A model generated the notes under the pieces. It was not told where the DNA came from, searched no databases, and saw only the letters and a list, made by a program, of their open reading frames with translations. From positions 186,001 to 250,000 of the forward strand of contig NC_047499.1 in assembly GCF_002079055.1 (NCBI RefSeq): a stretch of 64,000 nucleotides of DNA, given 5' to 3'. Positions 40,821 through 51,470 of the stretch are shown piece after piece (the first letter of the stretch is position 1; the number at the start of each line of letters is the position of its first letter). A program made the translations under genes and the position numbers. The DNA is from Saccharomyces paradoxus. Taxonomy: Eukaryota > Ascomycota > Saccharomycetes > Saccharomycetales > Saccharomycetaceae.

Positions 40821-41819
40821 ATGAAGTGGTGTTGCACATACCTTATCCTATGGATTGCCATTGTATTCAATAAATTTCAAGTAACCACAGCCACTGTATC
40901 CTATGATATAGATGATGTCCTACAGTTTCAAGATGATACTGGTGTGATAACAGTGACGGCTGACAACTACCCATTATTGAGCCGTGGTGTCCCAGGCTAC
41001 TTCAATATCTTGTACATCACAATGAGGGGTACAAACAGTAACGGCATGAGTTGCCAATTATGCCATGATTTTGAAAAAACCTATCACACAGTTGCAGAAG
41101 CTATTCGCTCGCAGGCCCCACAATCACTGAACTTGTTTTTTATAGCCGACGTCAACGAGGTACCACATTTGGTCGAGGACTTAAAGTTACAAAATGTGCC
41201 TCATCTCGTGGTATATCCGCCAGCGGAAAATAATAAGCAGTCTCAGTTCAAATGGAAAACGTCACCTTTTTATCAGTATTCTTTGGTGCCTGATAATGCA
41301 GAAAATACTTTACAATTTGGCGATTTCCTGGCTAAAATACTCAATATTTCGATAACTGTTCCTCAAGACTTCAATGTTCAAGAATTTCTTTATTATTTTG
41401 TTGCGTGTATGGTAGTTTTCATCTTCATCAAGAGAGTAATTTTACCGAAGGTAACTAATAAATGGAAGCTTTTCTCTTTGATATTATCATTGGGTATACT
41501 TCTACCAAGTATTACTGGTTACAAATTTGTGGAAATGAATGGCATTCCCCTCATTGCACGTGATGCAAAACATCGTATAATGTACTTCAGTGGTGGTTCA
41601 GGATGGCAGTTCGGTATTGAGATTTTTTCCGTGTCATCGATGTACATTGTGATGTCTGCATTATCTGTGCTTTTAATTTACGTGCCCAAAACTTCACGTG
41701 TAAGTGAAAAGATGAGAGGGCTACTGGCGTCATTTTTGGCATGTATTCTATTCTATTTCTTTTCTTATTTCATTAGTTGTTACTTGATTAAGAATCCAGG
41801 GTACCCAATTGTTTTTTAG
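40821..41819 (+). CDS. OST6: Ost6, oligosaccharyltransferase subunit
   Basis: 332 aa, the reference length. It is the OST3/OST6-type (TUSC3-like) subunit of the ER oligosaccharyltransferase. A signal peptide (WCCTYLILWIAIVFNKF) is followed by a lumenal thioredoxin-fold domain with a CxxC motif, CQLC at residues 78-81, which forms mixed disulphides with substrates to aid N-glycosylation. Four membrane helices follow from about 188 (LYYFVACMVVFIFIKRVIL; LFSLILSLGILLPSITG; MYIVMSALSVLLIYV; FLACILFYFFSYFISCYLI). Confidence 0.97.
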   Translation: MKWCCTYLILWIAIVFNKFQVTTATVSYDIDDVLQFQDDTGVITVTADNYPLLSRGVPGYFNILYITMRGTNSNGMSCQLCHDFEKTYHTVAEAIRSQAPQSLNLFFIADVNEVPHLVEDLKLQNVPHLVVYPPAENNKQSQFKWKTSPFYQYSLVPDNAENTLQFGDFLAKILNISITVPQDFNVQEFLYYFVACMVVFIFIKRVILPKVTNKWKLFSLILSLGILLPSITGYKFVEMNGIPLIARDAKHRIMYFSGGSGWQFGIEIFSVSSMYIVMSALSVLLIYVPKTSRVSEKMRGLLASFLACILFYFFSYFISCYLIKNPGYPIVF

Positions 41820-42125
41820 TTTTGAGCAGATGTTCTTTTCAATGACATTATAACATGTAGATATGGATTACTTCTCATTGGAAAGTCGGTGACAAACAAC
41901 CGAGGATTGTATGAAGTCAATGTCGCCCCTTTTTTTCTTAACCAAATTTCCTATGGTCTCTCTTCTATAAGTCTTAATACTACAACATTGAGTAGATTTT
42001 CAAATCGCACAGGAACGAAATTATTATTAAAAAAATTATAATATACATTCTATATAGGGAAATTTTCTTCTAAAACTTGGAAAATTGCATGCTAATAGTT
42101 TTTATTATTTCCAGTTTTTTTCAGA
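41820..42125. other. Convergent gap OST6 / YML018C
   Basis: 306 bp, AT-rich 3' flank of two converging genes. No gene or RNA was noticed. Confidence 0.5.
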
Positions 42126-43307
42126 TCAGCTGCCTGCTACTGGCGGCTCCACTGATTCATAATTGCTTGCCGCTATTGAGCTTTCAAAATGTTCCTCCTC
42201 AGAGCTTTTGTTAATAATGAAAAATGAGCCTAGGATGAGGATAGCACCAAATAAATAGAGAATAGACATGGTTTTGTGCTTGAAAATTACATCACCAAAC
42301 ATTGCTAAGGGTATCGTTATGCTCAATCCTACGGTGACGGTTAAAGGACTCGTTAGTAGCATAGCCTTTGCCCAACAGAAGTCGCTAACAAATGTAATGA
42401 GACAGTTGACAAGTATGATTATGACAACTTTAGGGTCTTTGGGCAGAGCGAACGGTTCCCAACCAAAAAAGTCCAGCACAATCAGTGACGGCCATAGAAA
42501 GAGCAAATTAAACAGACCAACGAAGCCAAAAAAAATCTTCATGTTAACACGAGTCTCGTCCCCGACCTCTCTTTTCAACAGCGTACTGTAGACACCGTAA
42601 AGTACAGCGCCTGCAAGCGCCAACAAGTTGCCCATCAGAACCCGCACGGTATCGTTATCACCACCACTAACGTCTGCGATGTGGCGTTGGTAGCGCTGAT
42701 GAGAATCTGATTTAGTGACCATGATTATGCCAATAAAGGAAATGAACGACCCTAGTATTTTAGACTTGTTCAATGATTCGACATGACAGATAGCACCTAT
42801 AAACAGAGTGAAAAAGGAAGAAGTAGTGGAAAGAATTGTCTGCGATGCCACTGATGTGAATGCCAGCGAGGCGTTGGTTACAAGGTTGGCTGTGAACCAA
42901 AGTATACAGAACTCAGCACTTAACTTGATTGTTTCATACAGCGTCAGCCTCTTCTTCTGGCTTGCCTGCGTACCTGCTTCTAGGCTCGCAAGCAATGGAC
43001 TAGTTATGTCAACCGAGTGGTTACAATCATTACCAGTACCTTCTTCCTCCATAATTAGTTCGCGGTGAACGTTTGCGCGGCCTGTGTCCTTATAGTTCAC
43101 CACGACGGCCTTTGCAGTTGGAAAGAGATAAAAGATAAAGGCGGCAGTATTGATATACGTGATGAAGAATGGTTTTCTATACGAGTCATCCTCAAAGATC
43201 AAATTTATCAGAAAAGACGATAAAACCCATAAAACAATGACTAGACCCAACATCAGGAGACCTAAGGTCCACCTCTTATTAAAGGACGTTTGATCCTTCG
43301 ACACCAT
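42126..43307 (-). CDS. YML018C-like vacuolar-membrane transporter of the drug/metabolite (SLC35F) family
   Basis: 393 aa, the same length as S. cerevisiae YML018C. About ten hydrophobic helices are visible, from WTLGLLMLGLVIVLWVLSSF at the N terminus to ILYLFGAILILGSFFII near the end, in the two-half EamA/DMT arrangement. A hydrophilic loop lies at 75-115. The family includes SLC35F3-5 and yeast Thi74, for which thiamine-related transport has been proposed; no substrate is established here. The reference protein is reported at the vacuole membrane. Confidence 0.92.
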   Translation of the reverse strand: MVSKDQTSFNKRWTLGLLMLGLVIVLWVLSSFLINLIFEDDSYRKPFFITYINTAAFIFYLFPTAKAVVVNYKDTGRANVHRELIMEEEGTGNDCNHSVDITSPLLASLEAGTQASQKKRLTLYETIKLSAEFCILWFTANLVTNASLAFTSVASQTILSTTSSFFTLFIGAICHVESLNKSKILGSFISFIGIIMVTKSDSHQRYQRHIADVSGGDNDTVRVLMGNLLALAGAVLYGVYSTLLKREVGDETRVNMKIFFGFVGLFNLLFLWPSLIVLDFFGWEPFALPKDPKVVIIILVNCLITFVSDFCWAKAMLLTSPLTVTVGLSITIPLAMFGDVIFKHKTMSILYLFGAILILGSFFIINKSSEEEHFESSIAASNYESVEPPVAGS

Positions 43308-43936
43308 GGCTCTGTTAAACTTTTATCTAAGAGAGGAAAAAGAGGAAGGAAAAAAAAAGAAGAAACTCCTTTATCTATTTGCCTTAACCACAACACAATG
43401 CAATAAAATGCAATATAATATCAAAGCCAATGTCTTGTGTTGCTAATCCTGAGCAAGAATATGTACAAGTTATGTAGTAAGATACCTTTTCTACGAGTCG
43501 CAAGAAATAGAAAAGACTCCGATTGCGCATCGCCAGAATAAAATTCACAACCACACTTTTGGCTGAACTTTTTACTACCAAATTTAACAAAGAGAGAGAA
43601 AAGGTAGAGACCAAAATTTTTTTCAAAACTAAAAAAAGATGCAAAATCACGTGTAATATATTTAACCTAAGGGTTACAACAGCTTTTTAATAGGGCCTAT
43701 TTGTGTTATTTTTGTATTGAGCTAAACCCTGATATGGTATATTAGGTCTAATTTAGGGCTGAGCTGCATTGAAATTTCGGAAATTTTGGGTTATTTTAAA
43801 TAAGACAGAAGAACTATGGAGATACGTTCTTTAGACTCTAAAGCTTATCTCCACAAAGAATTGGACAAGAAATCATCCTAGAAATACACGTTTGCTCACT
43901 CGATCTTAATCACATAGAGTGCTGGAACGCGAAGAA
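43308..43936. promoter_or_regulatory. Divergent YML018C/PSP2 promoter region
   Basis: 629 bp. A CACGTG E-box (43648-43653, TCACGTG context, Cbf1-type) lies in the middle. No gene is seen; the 88-codon minus-strand frame at 43384-43650 has no recognisable product. Confidence 0.5.
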
Positions 43937-45678
43937 ATGGGTATGTGCCTCGGTTTTCTGATTAACCCCTTTTGATCCATAACGGTCCTCTTTTGTTTCC
44001 TTTTCTTTTTGTTTTTTATTTTTATGTTTACTATTTTCTTCTGTTTTAGTCATACGTAGGAATTATTGCATGAAAGAGGATATAATATTCATGTGGATTT
44101 TTGAGAAAAAAAATCATGTTTAAATAGCCACTAACAATTGAACAATCTTCTATCTTGGCCTCTTCTCTTTTTTTTTTATTTGTCTAAAATTGAGCTGATT
44201 AGACATGGTCTTGCAATGTTTTGACCCGCTTTAATCAGCTGGTTTTCCTGCGAAGAAGAGAAGGTCACGGAATGTCTACATATGTTTCTATTCAGGAACG
44301 AATAATACATCTAATAATAATGGCACTACGAAGAAAATGTCCCTAGAAGAGTTTCTAGGAAATGACACTTTAGGCGAGTCAGTATGGGATGAGGAAGATA
44401 TTAACTTGGATGCTATAAGCAACACTACGAATATCGATATTTTGAAACAAACTAAGGCAGGCAGCGAGCATCAACGTGATGGTCACCAACAGAACCCACA
44501 AGGTAGCCATGGACCCATGAACAGATCACGCTTTTCTAATTCAGGTCCTTTTGGTGGTAGTGGCATGGGGGATTTTGCAAATCATCACCACCCACTGCAG
44601 CATCAGCAAGGCCCTCCTTATATTGTTAAGTTTTCTGATTTACCACCGAGATTTTCCAACTTTGACATTGAAGACCTTTTCCAGGCAAAGTTTACTAAAT
44701 TCATTAAGTTTAAACTGTTTTGGGAGGTAAATAAAAACCCCAGTATTTCTACTTTGAAATCAGGGTCAGCCTTCGATCAAAATTTTAAACGTGACTCCAA
44801 GGTAGCATTTGTCGAGTTATACACATCTCGTGATATGGACAAGATTTTGAACTATTGGACCGCGCCTCTGAAGGAAATTTATCACATTACCACAGCACCC
44901 GCAGAATTCGACGATTTCAAAGATTATAGCACGAAGGTGAAATTGTTAACGGATCCTAAAGATGATGCCGGTAAACCATTCATCACCAAGAAACAGAGAT
45001 CAAAATCCAATCCTTTTGGAAGCGCCAAACCAGTTGATACGCAATCGAAGATTTTGGATATTGAAGAAAAAATGGAAAATCTACATGTAGAAGATACAAC
45101 GACTCTGAGGGCATCATTGATTCCTAGTAGTGATTCTGCGGCGACTACCGCGGCTGGCAGCAAGATCACAATCCTGAAAAAGCAAACATCTACAGAGGAG
45201 GAATCACATTCTGCAACCCCAACCCCCAAGCCTTTAAGTTACTCCGAAGCAGTGGAGAGATCTGCGGTTAATGAAACTTCCAAGAAAGGAACTCCGTTAA
45301 GCAAGCTTGGTTCACCAATTCTTGAATTACAATCTAAGGCCGATAAATCAGAAGAGTTCAAAGGAGGGGATGAGCAAGGCTTTGAGAAATGTGATGATGA
45401 TAAAACTCAAACAGATGTCTCAAGTGATAAAGATAAAGCCGCAGAAACAGATACTGATAAACAATTCACTTTCAAGAATGTGGAAAGAGAACATAATACG
45501 GGTAGGGCCAAATATAACGGGAACCATAACAACAATAATGGCAATTTTAGAGGAAGTAATAGATATCGTGGAGGCTCCAATAGCAGCAATTATAAAGGTG
45601 CGCATAACAATCGTGGTAATCGCGGCGGATATCGCGGTGGCAGCTCATACAACAACAACAATAACAACAACACTAATG

Positions 45679-45709
<31 letters not shown>

Positions 45710-46082
45710 TAATAATAATATTAATGGTTCGAGATATCATGATCGACAAAACAATGAAGATGGGGTAAACTCAGATTCATCCTCAGATGCCTCAGGAAAC
45801 AAAAAGAATGATTTTACGAACTCAGCATCCAATACACAACAATATTCCATCTTCAAACCAGCAAGTGGATTCCTTGGTCAAAGTAATAATGATTCTATGA
45901 GGAACAATGGACGTGGTAACTATAACAGCAGCGGTATGAACGGAGGTTCGAGAGGAAGGGGATTTAGTAGAGGAAGAGGATTTGGTAGAGGTACATATAA
46001 CAATCGTGGCAGTCGCGGTGGACGTGGAGGCAGCGGTAACTACTCCAATTACAACGCTAGAACAACAGACATGTCTTTATGA
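43937..46082 (+). CDS. PSP2: Psp2, Asn-rich RGG-motif RNA-binding protein (spliced)
   Basis: Exon 1 coding is four bases, ATGG (43937-43940); exon 2 is 44296-46082. Together they read MGTNNTSNNNGTTKKMSLEEFLGND..., 596 aa (reference about 593). The intron starts GTATGT at 43941 and ends TTCAG at 44295; a CACTAAC at 44129-44135 is the best branch-site candidate. Psp2 suppresses Pol alpha/splicing mutants and promotes translation of Atg1/Atg13 through its RGG motifs. Visible parts are an RRM-like segment (YIVKFSDLPPRFSNFDIEDLF), a long Asn run (about 45650-45725) and RGG/RGRGFGRG repeats at the end. Without splicing, the ATG at 44337 would still give a 581-aa protein. Confidence 0.94.
43941..44295 (+). 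other. PSP2 intron (355 nt)
   Basis: Donor GTATGT, acceptor TTCAG. The branch site is less clear: CACTAAC (44129-44135) differs from consensus by one base and is about 160 nt from the acceptor. Confidence 0.8.
45645..45725 (+). repeat. Asn-codon microsatellite in PSP2
   Basis: A run of AAC/AAT codons coding for mostly Asn (one Thr-Asn-Asp break). Such tracts vary in length between strains and are typical of prion-like yeast RNA-binding proteins. Confidence 0.85.
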
Positions 46083-46784
46083 GTCGTATACTGACCTATT
46101 AGTTTTCTTTTCCTTCTTTTTTTTTTTTCCTTCTTTTCCTTTTTTTGTTCCACTCGGTTGCGCAGTTCTGAGTAATGTAATATAGTGTTCCTTTTCCTCT
46201 CAAGCTTTTTTCCCTTACTTTATTTTGTTGCCCATTTTTTTTTTTTTGTTATTTATGCTGCTTTCTGTCCATTCCTCTTTAGTTATTTGAATTTTTTTTT
46301 TTTAAATTCGTCCTTCTGATTAATCCACTTTGATTATATATTTCATTTTGATTAGTCTAGTATTTTTATAGGCCCATATTTCTTAAAGAAGTTATATGAA
46401 GTTTCGTAAATATCTGAGAGTTTCTAAATTACCTCTCACATTATACGCGATAGAAAAGGAAATCTGAGAGAACAATTTTACGGAAAAGAACGATTATTTA
46501 ATTATATGACTATATATGATCACTTAATATACATGAACGGACTGGTATTGCGAAAGCAAAGTAGAAGAAAAATTTGCGGGGTTCTAGATTCTATAAAGTG
46601 AGTGAACATTGGCTAAACACCCGAAGGCAGAAGCCGACAAAACGAGGTTTTCTGATGTTATTATGAAAAGACAGGGAATTTCTATTTTCCTGTCTTTTAT
46701 ATATACGTATATGTACATCGTTGAACTGCTCATGAAATAATGAATATAATACTATTGGATTTTTTTTGGTCAGTAAACTTACTG
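46083..46784. other. Long convergent gap PSP2 / PPZ1 with hairpin
   Basis: 702 bp, unusually long for a convergent yeast pair. Poly-T runs (46113-46129, 46240-46248, 46293-46303) follow PSP2. A GC-richer patch (46601-46650) precedes a strong inverted repeat at 46666-46698. No ORF is seen. Confidence 0.5.
46666..46698. terminator. 13-bp inverted repeat between PSP2 and PPZ1
   Basis: AAAAGACAGGGAA pairs with TTTTCCTGTCTTT-type bases at 46686-46698 (ten perfect pairs, one G-U, two more A-T), with a 7-nt loop. It lies about 90 bp beyond the PPZ1 stop codon. It could be a 3'-UTR element or bidirectional end signal; the terminator label is only the nearest category. Confidence 0.4.
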
Positions 46785-48857
46785 CTAAGATTCGTTATCA
46801 TTTGTGATGCTTGTTTCCATCATTTGCTGCTGTTGATTGGCCAGTTTTCTTTCTTGTCTACCTTTCTTCATGACTTGTTTCAGGGCGGCACTATCTAGTG
46901 GATCCAACAATTCAAAGGAGCACAATAAACCTTCGCTGACGCTCATTACGGCTCCCCAATTATCAAATTCCCCGCAATAATTTGGTGCGGAAAACACCGT
47001 AACGAGACTTCTATCATTAAAAAATTCATAGCCATCCTCCACAACCATGTGGGCTCTACAAACCAAATCAAACCCGAACTTGTTCAAGAATTTGTTAATG
47101 GCCACCTTATTATAACAGTAACTCACACCACGTTCATTGTCCTCCCATTCATTGGGTGAATCTGTTGGATCTGACCACAAAAGATCATTAATTAAGCCAA
47201 AATCTGGCACATCAGTGGGCCTAACCACATGTCTGATTTCATCCATAGAATTTAAAACAGGCGACAATCCACCATGAACACAAAAAATCTTCCCGGCTAC
47301 GATGGCGGCTAATGGCAATGTATTAAAAGTATCGATAAAGGTCTTCCAGATCTTGATGTTACAACGACGTTTACATTCATCATAAAATCCATAAACCCTT
47401 GTAACGTTAGCACATTCATGGTTGCCTCTTAATAAGAAAAAATTTTCAGGGTACTTTATCTTGTAACAGAACAACAGTAAGATAGTTTCCAGCGACTGTT
47501 TACCACGGTCCACGTAATCCCCTAGAAATAGATAATTTGAGGATGGTGGAAACCCACATTTAGTGAAAAGCCTCAAGAGATCCCCATATTGCCCATGAAC
47601 GTCGCCTACAATTTTTACAGGAGGTGACAATTCTAACAAGGAAGGTTGAGAAAGAAATATTTCACGAGCCTTGATGCAAATTTGTAAAATTTCGTTGTTC
47701 TTCAAACAAACATTTTTTGTTCTCTTGGCAGCGTAGCCCGCATCCAGTAATTTTTGGATAGTTTCATCAATATCGATAGGTTTTTTAAATTTTTTTGTGG
47801 CATTTTTGTTTCCGGAAGAGTGCATTATATCATCTAATTCCCCATTCGGATCTTTTATGCTATTTGTTATATTATTATTTTTATCATTAACATTTTCCAT
47901 TGACGCATGGGTATCACTCAATTGAGACGAGTTTTCAATGTCATCATCATGGTTGAGGAGTTTGCTTGGATAAATATCGCGGCTCGAATGGTGATTCAAT
48001 GAAGAGGTCGAATTATAAGTAAAGTATTCACCAGATTGATCCGTTAGTTTGGACAAGCCTGGAGAGTTTAATGGGGTGCTATAAGCGGTATTACCGTCCG
48101 ATCCAAACGAAGACTTCCTACTGTGTAATGAAGAAGCATGAGAATTTGACCGGGTTAATGCCTGTACGAGATAATTTTCCTGGTTGTTAGGGGAGGACAA
48201 TCCACTGTTAGCTTCTTCATGGGTCACATCTGATTTCCTTCTTGACACTGATCCGCTTCTTATACTGGACGGACGAGAATTCGAAGATCTAGAAAACCTT
48301 TTAGTATGCGAGATGTCGTTGTCTTTGTCATCATTATCATCGTCTGTTAAGGCGTTCTCATAATAGGTAGATGAGTATGAGGATTTATGCTTAGATACCT
48401 GTGTACTACTATTGTTTATTTTTAAGATAGGCGATTTAGGTTCCATTTGGATCATTGAAGGTGGTAAATCAGCAGCAGCCTTAGTATTATAACTTGATCT
48501 TCTAGAAGTAGAAGGCCTTTTAGTAGAAGATGATGAAGGAGTAGTTAACAATTCGTTTTGAGAATTCGAATGCGAATGTGAGCTAGAGGGGAAATGGTAG
48601 CGATTAGTGTGAGAGCTATGTCGTTGATGATTAACCTCAAGATTGGACTTCGATGGAGTGGAGGGATCGGCGACGTTTGAATTAGTATTCGTAGTGGACG
48701 ACGAAGGAAGAGATCGCCTCGATCTTGAAGACTTATTTGATTTTGCAGACTTCACAGAATGGGAAGTCTCAGTTCTCGACACTTGAGGACGGGGGTTTCT
48801 CGAGGAGGAACTCGAATGTGAATCCTTTTTGGAAGATTTTGAACTTGAATTACCCAT
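46785..48857 (-). CDS. PPZ1: Ppz1, serine/threonine phosphatase Z
   Basis: 690 aa (reference 692). The C-terminal half (about residues 355-660) is a PP1-like catalytic domain with the metal/phosphate motifs [18 protein letters not shown] and RGNHECANV, and the PPP signature near [11 protein letters not shown]. The N-terminal half is very rich in Ser/Thr and basic residues and begins MGNSSSKSS, an N-myristoylation signal at Gly2. Ppz1 regulates K+ and pH homeostasis by restraining Trk1/2 and ENA1 expression, and is held in check by Hal3 and Vhs3 in S. cerevisiae. Confidence 0.97.
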   Translation of the reverse strand: MGNSSSKSSKKDSHSSSSSRNPRPQVSRTETSHSVKSAKSNKSSRSRRSLPSSSTTNTNSNVADPSTPSKSNLEVNHQRHSSHTNRYHFPSSSHSHSNSQNELLTTPSSSSTKRPSTSRRSSYNTKAAADLPPSMIQMEPKSPILKINNSSTQVSKHKSSYSSTYYENALTDDDNDDKDNDISHTKRFSRSSNSRPSSIRSGSVSRRKSDVTHEEANSGLSSPNNQENYLVQALTRSNSHASSLHSRKSSFGSDGNTAYSTPLNSPGLSKLTDQSGEYFTYNSTSSLNHHSSRDIYPSKLLNHDDDIENSSQLSDTHASMENVNDKNNNITNSIKDPNGELDDIMHSSGNKNATKKFKKPIDIDETIQKLLDAGYAAKRTKNVCLKNNEILQICIKAREIFLSQPSLLELSPPVKIVGDVHGQYGDLLRLFTKCGFPPSSNYLFLGDYVDRGKQSLETILLLFCYKIKYPENFFLLRGNHECANVTRVYGFYDECKRRCNIKIWKTFIDTFNTLPLAAIVAGKIFCVHGGLSPVLNSMDEIRHVVRPTDVPDFGLINDLLWSDPTDSPNEWEDNERGVSYCYNKVAINKFLNKFGFDLVCRAHMVVEDGYEFFNDRSLVTVFSAPNYCGEFDNWGAVMSVSEGLLCSFELLDPLDSAALKQVMKKGRQERKLANQQQQMMETSITNDNES

Positions 48858-49310
48858 TTTGAAAACGAAGGAAAGATAAGCAGAGAGTGGTTGATTTGTT
48901 GTGTTTTATGACAGATTCTTCAGGGAAAAAGAAGCAACTATAACGATAAAATAAAAATAAAACGATAAAGAAAAGTATAATCAAATGTATTTCAGAGAAG
49001 TACTTTTATATAATCTTTATATTTAAACTTGAGAGAAAAAGATTTAACATGTATTGCCAAAACAAACAAAACTAATAATGGAAGCTATTGTATTGTGCTT
49101 TTATGTTACTCACGTGCCAATGATTCACGAGAGAAAGCTGATTAACAGAACTAGAAGAGATCTACAATAATCGTTTTCTTTTTTTTTTTCATTAATTTAT
49201 ACGCTATCCTTTTAAAAATAGCATGTCATTTCAAACGACATGTTAAAAATTATATATATATACATATGTGTATGTTCATATATGTTGGAGCCGCTGCACA
49301 TGGTCTGTAG
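48858..49310. promoter_or_regulatory. PPZ1 promoter / TAF11 3' flank
   Basis: 453 bp. A CACGTG E-box (49112-49117) lies about 255 bp upstream of PPZ1. A CATGTC/GACATG hairpin (49222-49242) with AT flanks sits just past TAF11. No gene is seen. Confidence 0.5.
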
Positions 49311-50351
49311 CTATCTGAACAGGGATCCTTGCCCTTCGCCTTGAGTTCTCCAGTAAGCGTTCGGCAAAGTGTCCGACTGCAGACGGTAGAGTCTCCATGC
49401 TTCACGGATGTGTTCGGGCAGTAAGGGACTATTGTTGTATTTTTCGATGCTTACATCTAGTTTGTTGAATTGAAGAACAAGCTTATTGTACTGCTCAATG
49501 AGTTGTAACTTCAAGTCTTGTGAATTGTGGTCAGATTGTTGTAAAGATTTTGACTGTAATAATGAGTTTCCCAGTGTAGTTTCACGCTTGTCTACTTCCT
49601 CATCGTCGAAGAAAAAATCAGGCTCGTCTTCGGGCACGCTATCGGATTGATAATCTTGCTTGTATTGCTGGTTGTCTATGATGGAGAAAGTCAATTTTTT
49701 TAGATACTTTTTTAATTTATAGCCTATTTTGGTCCTCTTGTCAAACTCTATGCACATTTGACTTGTCAACCACTTATTCTTCACAATCATGGCCAGTTCG
49801 ATTATCTCACCGGCATATATTTTGCCCACTGCCTGCAAAAAAACACGAATATTTTCACTTATGGTTTGATTAGCTACTGTGCTAGCCAGCTTTTTGACCT
49901 GGGTTTTGTTTAGAGATGTCCTGTGGAAAACCTCAAACCGATTAGTTTGATCCTTATCTAAGTTGGTTACCAAGAGTTTGAACTGCTCGTCCTGTTTAAG
50001 TTTTTCATTTACATCTTCATTGCCATTGGCGTTTTCGTAATTGTTGTTTTGTGTTTGCTGTTGTATGATGTCTTGTGGAAAGATTAGGTTTTCAGGGACT
50101 TTATTGATAGAGTCCGGGTCTTGCTGGTTCATCTTGGATTTCTGGTATTTGTATTTCAGATATTTAATTAATTGATTGTTGACTGGTGTACCACCCGTTC
50201 GTAGGTTTTGTAGTTTCCACGTAACGTAGTCTTGATCCTCACTGATGACTTGGTCAATCATCTGCTTTGTAGAAAAATAGTTTGCTATTGTCAGTATTGG
50301 CGGGTAGTTGACTTTGGGGATGGTATCCAAAGGACCTTGAGGTTCGGCCAT
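49311..50351 (-). CDS. TAF11: Taf11, TFIID subunit
   Basis: 346 aa from the ATG at 50351, the reference length. It is a TFIID component that pairs with Taf13 through a histone fold and contacts TBP and TFIIA. The histone-fold region is about residues 150-250 (FEVFHRTSLNKTQVKKLASTVANQTISENIRVFLQAVGKIYAGEIIELAMIV is its core; only its position is given as the marker). A C-terminal conserved helix includes LPEHIREAWRLYR. The frame extends seven codons upstream, but only from TTG. It shares a 195-bp divergent promoter with TRM9. Confidence 0.96.
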   Translation of the reverse strand: MAEPQGPLDTIPKVNYPPILTIANYFSTKQMIDQVISEDQDYVTWKLQNLRTGGTPVNNQLIKYLKYKYQKSKMNQQDPDSINKVPENLIFPQDIIQQQTQNNNYENANGNEDVNEKLKQDEQFKLLVTNLDKDQTNRFEVFHRTSLNKTQVKKLASTVANQTISENIRVFLQAVGKIYAGEIIELAMIVKNKWLTSQMCIEFDKRTKIGYKLKKYLKKLTFSIIDNQQYKQDYQSDSVPEDEPDFFFDDEEVDKRETTLGNSLLQSKSLQQSDHNSQDLKLQLIEQYNKLVLQFNKLDVSIEKYNNSPLLPEHIREAWRLYRLQSDTLPNAYWRTQGEGQGSLFR

Positions 50352-50546
50352 AGTGAGGCTGTTGTGGCTCAAACTTAATTTGTGTCCTTCATTTATATGG
50401 CTAATTACATCAATTTACCTCTTCACAATTTTTCAATTTCTTTAACTTTTCAGTTTAAGAAATTGGAATAAGAGAAAAAATTCGGTAATGGATTGAGCAG
50501 AGATGAGGCTTCGAAGAGCAAAGAAATAAAAGGCTACGACACCAGC

Positions 50547-51386
50547 ATGGGGATGAACGAAGCAGCTGAAAAAGAGCAGGAGTATGTCCACAAAGTTTAT
50601 AACGAGATAGCGCCGCATTTCTCGCAAACTAGATATAAGCCATGGCCCATAGTGACGCGGTTCTTGAAGACTCGTCCAACGGGTGCCATCGGTATCGACG
50701 TTGGGTGTGGCAATGGTAAGTACCTCGGAGTGAATCCTGATGTGTATATTATTGGGTCAGACCGCTCAGATGGTCTCATTGAGTGCGCCAGAGGTATAAA
50801 TCCATCCTACAACCTACTGGTGGCAGATGGGCTGAACCTACCACACAAGGACAACACATTCGACTTTGCTATCTCAATTGCTGTAGTGCATCACTGGTCC
50901 ACGAGGGAGAGACGTGTTGAGGTGATCAGACACGTTCTATCGAAGCTACGCCAAGGCGGGCAAGCATTAATCTACTGTTGGGCTCTAGAACAGGGCAGCT
51001 CCCGTAGGGGATACCATGAGGGCATGGAGCAAGATGTATTTGTCCCCTGGGTTCTTCCCAAGGATAAAGCCAAACCAAAATCTGAATCAACGCCGGTTAT
51101 CAAGGCCAAGACAAAGCCAAGGCCAAACTTGATGAATATTCCCCCAAAGGAGCGTTCCGAGTACTTGCAACGCTGGAAGGAGGAGCAGCAGCGCAATAAA
51201 TCTCTCGACAATAGCGACCATGAGCAACAGAAAGATCAAGAGCAGGAAAAGGAAGAGGTCAAATACCGATACTATCATTTATACCGGGAGGGCGAATTGG
51301 CTGAGGATTGCCGCCAAGCTGGTGCTGCCGTTCATAGTGAGGGCTTCGAGCGCGACAATTGGTGGGTGGTGGCCCAGAAGAGATGA
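50547..51386 (+). CDS. TRM9: Trm9, tRNA wobble-uridine methyltransferase
   Basis: 279 aa, the reference length. With Trm112 it methylates cm5U to mcm5U at the wobble position of tRNA-Arg(UCU), tRNA-Glu(UUC) and others, tuning translation of damage-response mRNAs. The class I SAM-binding motif IGIDVGCGNGKYLG is near residues 55-68, with a post-motif acidic loop (GSDRSDGLIE). The end shows conserved YRYYHLYREGELAEDC and FERDNWWVVA. A Lys-rich insert at 190-215 looks variable. The upstream frame starts from TTG, so 50547 (MGMNEAAEKEQEYVHK) is the start. Confidence 0.96.
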   Translation: MGMNEAAEKEQEYVHKVYNEIAPHFSQTRYKPWPIVTRFLKTRPTGAIGIDVGCGNGKYLGVNPDVYIIGSDRSDGLIECARGINPSYNLLVADGLNLPHKDNTFDFAISIAVVHHWSTRERRVEVIRHVLSKLRQGGQALIYCWALEQGSSRRGYHEGMEQDVFVPWVLPKDKAKPKSESTPVIKAKTKPRPNLMNIPPKERSEYLQRWKEEQQRNKSLDNSDHEQQKDQEQEKEEVKYRYYHLYREGELAEDCRQAGAAVHSEGFERDNWWVVAQKR

Positions 51387-51470
51387 AGGTAATATATAGG
51401 TAGACAGGTTTATTTGTAGCAGCAGGAATTACAGTAGAAGTATGTAATAATTTTCACAATATAATCGAAG

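Noticed and set aside
45307-45768. 153-codon frame overlapping PSP2
   Set aside because: An Ile-rich frame produced by reading the Asn-codon repeat out of frame (AAT read as ATA/ATT).
46600-46700. Box C/D or H/ACA snoRNA in the PSP2-PPZ1 gap
   Set aside because: Only isolated TGATG-like bases were seen; no paired C/D boxes or H/ACA layout. Kept only as an unexplained hairpin.
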